This document shows, in pieces, positions 58,604-64,000 of a stretch of 64,000 bases of DNA; within the stretch, counting starts at the first letter, position 1; the number at the start of each line of letters is the position of its first letter. The stretch is from positions 1,488,001-1,552,000 of the forward strand of contig ML058548.1 in NCBI GenBank assembly GCA_003013855.2, written 5' to 3'. The notes below the pieces were generated by a model. It ran no database searches. It was given only the letters and a program-made list of their open reading frames with translations, and was not told where the DNA came from. The position numbers and the translations under genes were made by a program. The stretch is from Liriodendron chinense (Eukaryota; Streptophyta; Magnoliopsida; Magnoliales; Magnoliaceae).

Positions 58604-60701
58604 TGTTAGAACTAAAAAATGAATTACAAGGACATTTTCTGAATGTATTGTTGCTCTGGGGTTCTGAGTAATAGAAACATTCTTAGACAATCACAAGCAT
58701 TCACAAAAGGTACACAAGAAGAGATATCGCAAGGTGAATTTTATTCTAGAGATCCTGAGATCTTGTACATTCCAGGCTGTGATCTGGCACGGGCCCTTAA
58801 TTACATCGAATGATCGATGACCCTTGATTAAAAGGCAGAAGATTAGTCAGCGGGGACTATGGTCTTAGACTTTGTGGTCGTAGAAACCTGTATTTGTTTT
58901 GTTATGGACTGAACCATCTTTGTATTGGTCAGATGTCTATGTCCCATATTTTGACCGGAGATCCGGGCTGAGATTATCAGGGTTTATGACTGAGAAGGAC
59001 GACTCTGGGCCCGCGCCCATCATGTATGGACAGGTGATCTCGGGAAGTCCAATCTACAGCTGTGTATACTTGGTAGCCCAACTAGCGGATGCCGTTTGAA
59101 TGGGTAGGGCATCGACCGTTGTGTTGTGGTAGTTCAAAGCAATTGCTTTGTAGCGAATTGAAACTCTTCGATATGATTTATTATGATAACCATAATCTCG
59201 TTTGTCTAGCTTTCAACCCTAATCAAATCATATCTTACAGTAGATATGAATAGTGATATATTTACATAGTCCTGGATGTTGACGGCTTCTTTCCGAGAAG
59301 TCATTTCGTTCATTGCGTTGAATCGGATCAAACCTCTAAGGTATGCAATTCTGCTCATTTAGAGATCCCATAACGTCTGTTTGACCATTCCATTGCGTTC
59401 GGAACGCTCGAAATACCCGAGATAGGCTCAAATGGATCTTGAAAACACTTAATATTGAGTCTGGTGCGCCCGTAAACATTTTCTACGATTGGCTGATTTT
59501 TTGGGTGCGTGGGACTTAATTTATGGGTGCGCGGGCTCCAACGCACCTTAAAATTAAGTACCTGATTCTTGATGAATTTACGGGTGCGTGAGGCATTTTT
59601 CAGGTGCGTGGGACACCAAAACACTTGTCCGAGTCATGTTGAATTTATGGACGGGTGGTACCCAAATTTACGGGCGCGTGGGTCATTTTCGGGTGCGTGG
59701 GGGTACCAATATGCAAATTTAAATTACATCGAATTTATGGGCGTGTGGGACTCGAATATATGGACGCGTGGCCCATTTTTTGAGTGCGTGGGAGTCCGAT
59801 GCACTTATCTGTTGGTTGAATTTATGGACGCGTGGGCCCTGAATTTATGGACGCGTGGGCCATTTTTGGGTGCATGGGACCGAATTTATGGATGCGTGCC
59901 CACACTTGTAATTTTTTTAGAATTCAGACTTGCGATAGTCTTGGTTGGAGTAATCTTTCGGTGGAAGACGTCGGCGATCGAAAAGGTATTCCGGCGACCG
60001 GGAAGGGTTTCCGGTGATCGGAAAGGTATTCCGGCGAGGTATTCCGGCGGAAATCCCAAATACCCAGAGGATAGCGGCTCTCTCTCTCTTTTCAAAAATG
60101 TACAAATGAACATTCGGACGGGGTATTTATACCCGAAAATACTGAAACTCGGCCAATGAGGGGCTGCCACGTGCCACGCACCCCTAAAATACCTCCCACG
60201 CACCTCAAAATCGATGCACAGAGTTCCAACGCACCCCAAAATGCATCCTGACATTTTCTGAATTTATGGGTGCATGGGACTCTGATTTTATGGGTGCGTG
60301 GGACCTCCTACACTCTAAAATGGTATTTCTGAAATCTGTTGAATGTATGGGTGCGTGGGTACCCGAATTTATGGGTGCGTGGGAGTCCAGTTTTATGGAC
60401 GCGTTAACGGACTTTTGCACTCCTCCGCTTGGCTTTTGAATTTTGATGAGTTTGTGGGGCTCGCTTGATGATGAAAGTGCATGCATTGTTCATCATAAAT
60501 CATAATCAAGTTATGGGTTTGATTTCGGACAGTTCCGATCGCGATGATTCGTGGGGCCCGCCAAAGATTTTAGTCGAAATTGGCTAAGGGAACTTTTGTA
60601 AATCTCCGTTTTACGTACATTGGGAGGCGTTTTGTGATCCTTTTGGAGCTGTGTGGCTATTTTAGCCATTCTAAGGATCTTAACATTTTGGGACTCCAAC
60701 A
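58604..60701 (-). mobile_element. Solo LTR F (2098 bp)
   Basis: Starts tgttagaact and ends ggactccaaca (TG...CA with an inverted tgttrga/tccaaca end). GTGGG flanks it directly at 58599-58603 and 60702-60706. C's protease sequence is continuous across it. No PBS, PPT or coding sequence exists inside, so it is the product of LTR-LTR recombination. A minus-strand TATA-like tataaatacc near 60123-60132 suggests minus orientation. TGTT/AACA ends are common in Copia elements, but the superfamily is not determined. Confidence 0.82.
59500..60410. repeat. CCACGCACC / GGTGCGTGGG motif clusters in solo LTR F
   Basis: Two clusters (about 59500-59900 and 60165-60410) of units like atttatgggtgcgtggga and atttatggacgcgtgggc, well over a dozen copies. 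On the minus strand they read CCACGCACC or CCACGCGTCC. They lie on both sides of the minus-strand TATA-like box. A separate ~24-bp repeat built on attccggcga sits at about 59985-60050. Confidence 0.75.
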
Positions 60702-61336
60702 GTGGGTTTTAATTCACCAAGACCCAATTGCTCGCATACTGAGTATGAGATCAAATTTACGCTTGCCCCCAAATCTAGCAATGCATGCTCAATCCAGTAG
60801 TCACCAATGACACATGCGATCATGGGACTATCGGGATCCTTATATTTTAGGGGAGTCTTTTAGGTGAGAATAACACTTACTTGTTCATTCAAGAAGGCCT
60901 TTTATTGCACATTGTATTTGCGTTTGGTTGTGAATAAGTCCTTTAAAAACTTGGCATAAGAGAGGATTTGTTTAATGGCGTCAAGCAATGGAATGTTGAT
61001 CTTGACTTGTTTGAAAACCTTTAAAATATCATGAGAGTATGGGAGAGGTTTTGGAGCAACCAATCTCGAAGGGAATGGTGCTATGGGTTTATGAACGCAT
61101 TCTGTTTCTTGTGTGGCTGAGCTAGATTCATCCTCATTCTCAGAAATTATCGGATCATTAAGCTTGTCGACCTTCATCGAAATAAATTTATCAACTTGTT
61201 TACCACTTCTAAGAGTGGTGATGGATTTTTCTTGCTTCACATGTTGGTTGGGAAGATTAGGGGCACTGATTTCATATGATTGTTTAGGTTGGGCTGTGAT
61301 TGGGCCGAAAAGGTCCCTTCCATAGCAGTCAAGCAT
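60702..61336 (-). pseudogene. pro: Element C protease N-terminal part and gag-PR linker
   Basis: 61336-60902 aligns with B's linker (AITTLRSGK equivalent SITTLRSGKQVDKF; VFKQVKINIPLLDAIKQI; YAKFLKDLFTTKRK). Then 60902-60707 retains the active-site neighbourhood in broken frames. It is separated from its C-terminal part by F. Confidence 0.78.
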
Positions 61337-62490
61337 CCCTTAATTTCATCAATTGACACTTTAAGCTCTTGGAACATTTACTGATTTGATTGATTGATTT
61401 GCGTTTGCCCACGCATAAACGCTTTTAAGGTGTCCTCTATTGAGAATTGAGGTGGGGCCATGTTTCGGCCCTCCTTGAGAGTTGGTAAGATTGGTCATGG
61501 GACCATTCCTTCAACTGAAATTTGGATGGTTCTTCCAAGTAGAGTTGTACATGTTACCTACCAGTCCATTGAAAGGCATTTGTTAACCGTATGCGGCGTT
61601 TTCTTGCTCTTGTAACACCTATTGAAATGTGAAAATTGTAGGACAATCTTGCGTAGAGTGTACATTAACGACACAAATTTTGCACACGTTCTCAATGGGT
61701 TTTGCAACTTTACTTTTACGTAGTTCCATGTCCTTGACTTTTCTTGTGAGTTCGCTATCCTTGCATTAACATCATCTTCCTCTTTGAGGATGTAAATTCC
61801 TCCTTTCTCTTTTTGTTGAGGAGGCTTGAGGTTACTAAATTTATCCGAGGTATCCCATGATTGGGCATTCTCAGCCAACTTGTCCAAGTTACTCCATGAT
61901 TCATTTGGAGTTTTGCTCATGAACTCGCCATTGCACATCATCTCTACGAATTGACGCAGATTGAAATTCAATTCATCATAGAAGAAGTTTATAATTCGCC
62001 AACTTTCATAGCCATGATGTGGGTAAACAAGTAGGAGGTCCTTAAACATTTCCCAACTTTGAAAGAACGACTCACTCTCTTTACTAGAAAAGTTCATGAT
62101 AGATCTTCGAATGATGTTAGTTTTATATGTTGGGAAGAACTTTTTTAAGAAATCTCGGGTCATCTCAGTCCACGTCCCTATCGAATGTAGTTAAAGAGAG
62201 TGGAGCCAACCTTTGTCTCTTTCTTTCAATAAGAAGGGAAACAATTTAAGTTTGATGACATCCTTTGCCAAATTATTGTATTGCAAAGTAACAACTACCT
62301 CATCAAACTCTTTTAGGTGTAGATATAGGCTCTCAGAATCTAGCCCATGAAACTTAGGTAAAAGCTGAATTACCCTCAGCTTTATATCAATGTTTCCCCC
62401 GATGGTTAGTAGAATCACACGTGAGGGTGTAGTCATACGGGCCGATTGTAAGTAGTCATAAAAGGCTCTCATTGGAGGGGCATTGTGCAC
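61337..62490 (-). pseudogene. gag: Element C gag
   Basis: 62490-62191 (FYDYLQSARMTTPSRVILLT, QLLPKFHGLDSESLYLHLKEF) and 62163-61558 (FLKKFFPTYKTNIIRRSIMNF, CPHHGYESWR equivalent YPHHGYESWR) are in one frame separated by TAA near 62191. Further frameshifts disrupt the knuckle region (about 61640-61690) and the rest down to 61337. Capsid protein remnant, collinear with B's gag. Confidence 0.85.
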
Positions 62491-62983
62491 CTTATTCTCT
62501 CATACTCCCTCTTGATTTTCATTTGTAGTTGGAGTAGGAGGGGGAGGATTCCTTAATGGTGTTTGATCTATACTCCACCCAATTTTCACGACTTTTTAAA
62601 TATTTTCTAACTCGTTGTTAGACAGAGAATGGTTCAACTAAACCACCTTTGGTTTGGTGACGGTTTGTGTGGTCACGTTTCCAATGGGATAAACCACACA
62701 AACAAAATCTGAACTAAAAACTAAACCTAAGTCCTAGATCTTAAAACAAAAAATTTGTAAATAAATTAAAATTTTGAAAAAATTAAAAACTGTAAAACTG
62801 AAATAGAAAAAGTTTTAAGTTAGAAAGATGTTACCCGATTCGTTTGAACTAGAATTAATTCCTACAAAACAAAACAAACTTGTTAGTTCTAGAAAATAAT
62901 AAGAACTAGTTCTAAGAAAATAGTAAAACCTAACTAATTCTAATTCTATAGCTACTAAAACAGTTTATAACCGTTTAACCTTA
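62491..62983 (-). other. Element C 5' leader
   Basis: AT-rich, alignable in outline with B's leader. No gene. Confidence 0.55.
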
Positions 62984-63002
62984 TTCCCTAGTAACGGCGC
63001 CA
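62984..63002 (-). other. Decayed primer-binding site of C
   Basis: Minus strand tggcgccgttactagggaa. It differs from B's PBS at about five positions, mostly C-to-T type changes, consistent with age and cytosine methylation. Confidence 0.75.
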
Positions 63003-63008
63003 AAAACT

Positions 63009-63637
63009 TGTTCGCTTGCCTCAAGTGCAAGGCTGTGATTTAGTAATAATTTTCGGTAAAACCGAGGTCGATCCACATGGAATTAGGGTAAACAAACTCA
63101 AACCATTCTAATAGCTTCAATCTCAGCAAATTTGAAATTTGATTTAAAGAATTAAGTAAAATAATAACTTTAAGACAATTTTGATAATTAATGGAATTAA
63201 GGCCTTAAGGATCCACTTGTAGTAGTCCAATGAGAATTCATTCATCCAAGCATAAACACAACTAGATTCAAAGTTCAATCTCTCATCTAGTTGGAAGATT
63301 AGGCATTCAAATACAAACAATCCCACTTAAGTCAGAAAATAAGATTCTAGTTCTAATGAAGCACATAGGATTCAAACTTGTAGCCTTCAAAGTAACAGCC
63401 ATGCCAAGAGACTATGGTATGCTCTAGGGTTACTACAATTCGAATCTAATCAATCCAAACATGGCAATCTTAGAGAATTACAAGGAACTCATGTCCGAAG
63501 TACATGAACTCTTATAAAACATCCAAAAATACCAACTTTATAAAAACTTAAAATTTAAAAATTAAGTAAAGTTACTTGAATCGAACGAATTCTACATTAG
63601 AACTAGCTACAAGCTTCACCTCTTAGCCCTAGCTAAG
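63009..63637 (-). repeat. Element C right (5') LTR, part before D
   Basis: Starts tgttcgcttgcctcaagtgc and aligns with the left LTR (4245-4880). It is interrupted within the conserved acctcttagc/gctaagaggt hairpin by D. The remainder is expected beyond the window. Confidence 0.85.
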
Positions 63638-64000
63638 TGTTCGCTCGCCTCAAGTTCAAGGCTGCGATATAGTAATAATCTCGGTAAGACCGAGGTCGAT
63701 CCACAGGGAATTAGGTAAATAATCCCAATTTATTCCAGCAACTTCAATCAAGACAGTTTTGGAATTCAATTATGAGAACTATAAATAAAATAGTAGTTCA
63801 AAGAGAAAATCTGAGAATATGAAAAAGAAGACTTAGGCTTTAAGGATCCACTTACAGCAATCCCATGTCAATTCGTTCATCCAAGCACAACTACAATTAG
63901 AATCAAAGTTCTATCTATTATTTAATTAGAAGATAAATCATTCAACACACATAGTCCCACTTAAATCTGGAAATCAGCTTTCTAGTTCTAATGAAGCACA
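63638..64000. mobile_element. Element D: Athila-family LTR, left end only
   Basis: Begins tgttcgctcgcctcaag, homologous to the LTR start of C and B (aagaccgaggtcgatccaca), directly after agctaag of C's LTR. CTAAG (63633-63637) is the candidate left TSD. Solo or complete status cannot be seen in this window. Confidence 0.75.

Overview
This window is plant nuclear DNA made almost entirely of nested LTR retrotransposons, with no convincing host gene. The Ty3 lineages present (Tat/Ogre-like, Athila-like and Tekay/Del-like chromovirus) occur only in plants. A ~100-bp module recurring in the flanking fold-back repeats and in one LTR reminds me of early-diverging angiosperms such as magnoliids, but that is a weak impression; I would only commit to 'angiosperm'.

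Layout. 1-4244: non-coding flank with three fold-back MITE-like repeats and one hAT-like non-autonomous element. 4245 to the window end: an old, decayed Athila-like element on the minus strand ('C'), which hosts everything else. Its left (3') LTR, 4245-5348 plus 39616-39800, is split by element 'A' (5349-39615, plus strand, Tat/Ogre-like, TSD CTTAG). A is in turn split by 'B' (20840-31249, minus strand, Athila-like, TSD AAGAT). Farther right, C holds 'E' (41817-55136, plus strand, Tekay/Del-like with 4.3-kb LTRs), a solo LTR 'F' (58604-60701, TSD GTGGG), and 'D' (from 63638), an Athila-family LTR end inside C's right LTR.

Relative age. LTR pairs read by eye differ at about 3 substitutions plus 1 indel in B (~0.2%), ~1% in E, ~2% in A and roughly 8% in C. 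This agrees with the nesting order.

Element A is the most interesting unit. Without B it is ~23.9 kb. After LTR, PBS, gag, PR, RT, a degenerate RNase H, a second (archaeal-type) RNase H and INT, it has a ~12-kb 3' region. That region carries four tandem RNA hairpins with compensatory base changes, two gene-like modules on the opposite strand (one plant-mobile-domain-like with apparent introns, one resembling DUF7745), and several tandem repeat families. Its sense pol is broken by nonsense codons and frameshifts. B is nearly intact (a single stop near the end of INT) and interrupts the antisense PMD-like gene.

Regulatory theme. Several LTRs carry their own short-motif cluster. In A it is W-box-like AGTCAA repeats upstream of a TATA box. 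In B it is paired GACCGGTC palindromes upstream of a TATA box. In F it is CCACGCACC-like repeats. In E the LTR is built from ~400-bp tandem units related to the MITE arms in the flank. E is also flanked by an 894-bp direct duplication of C instead of a 5-bp TSD, which implies an aberrant integration, an unequal exchange or an assembly join.
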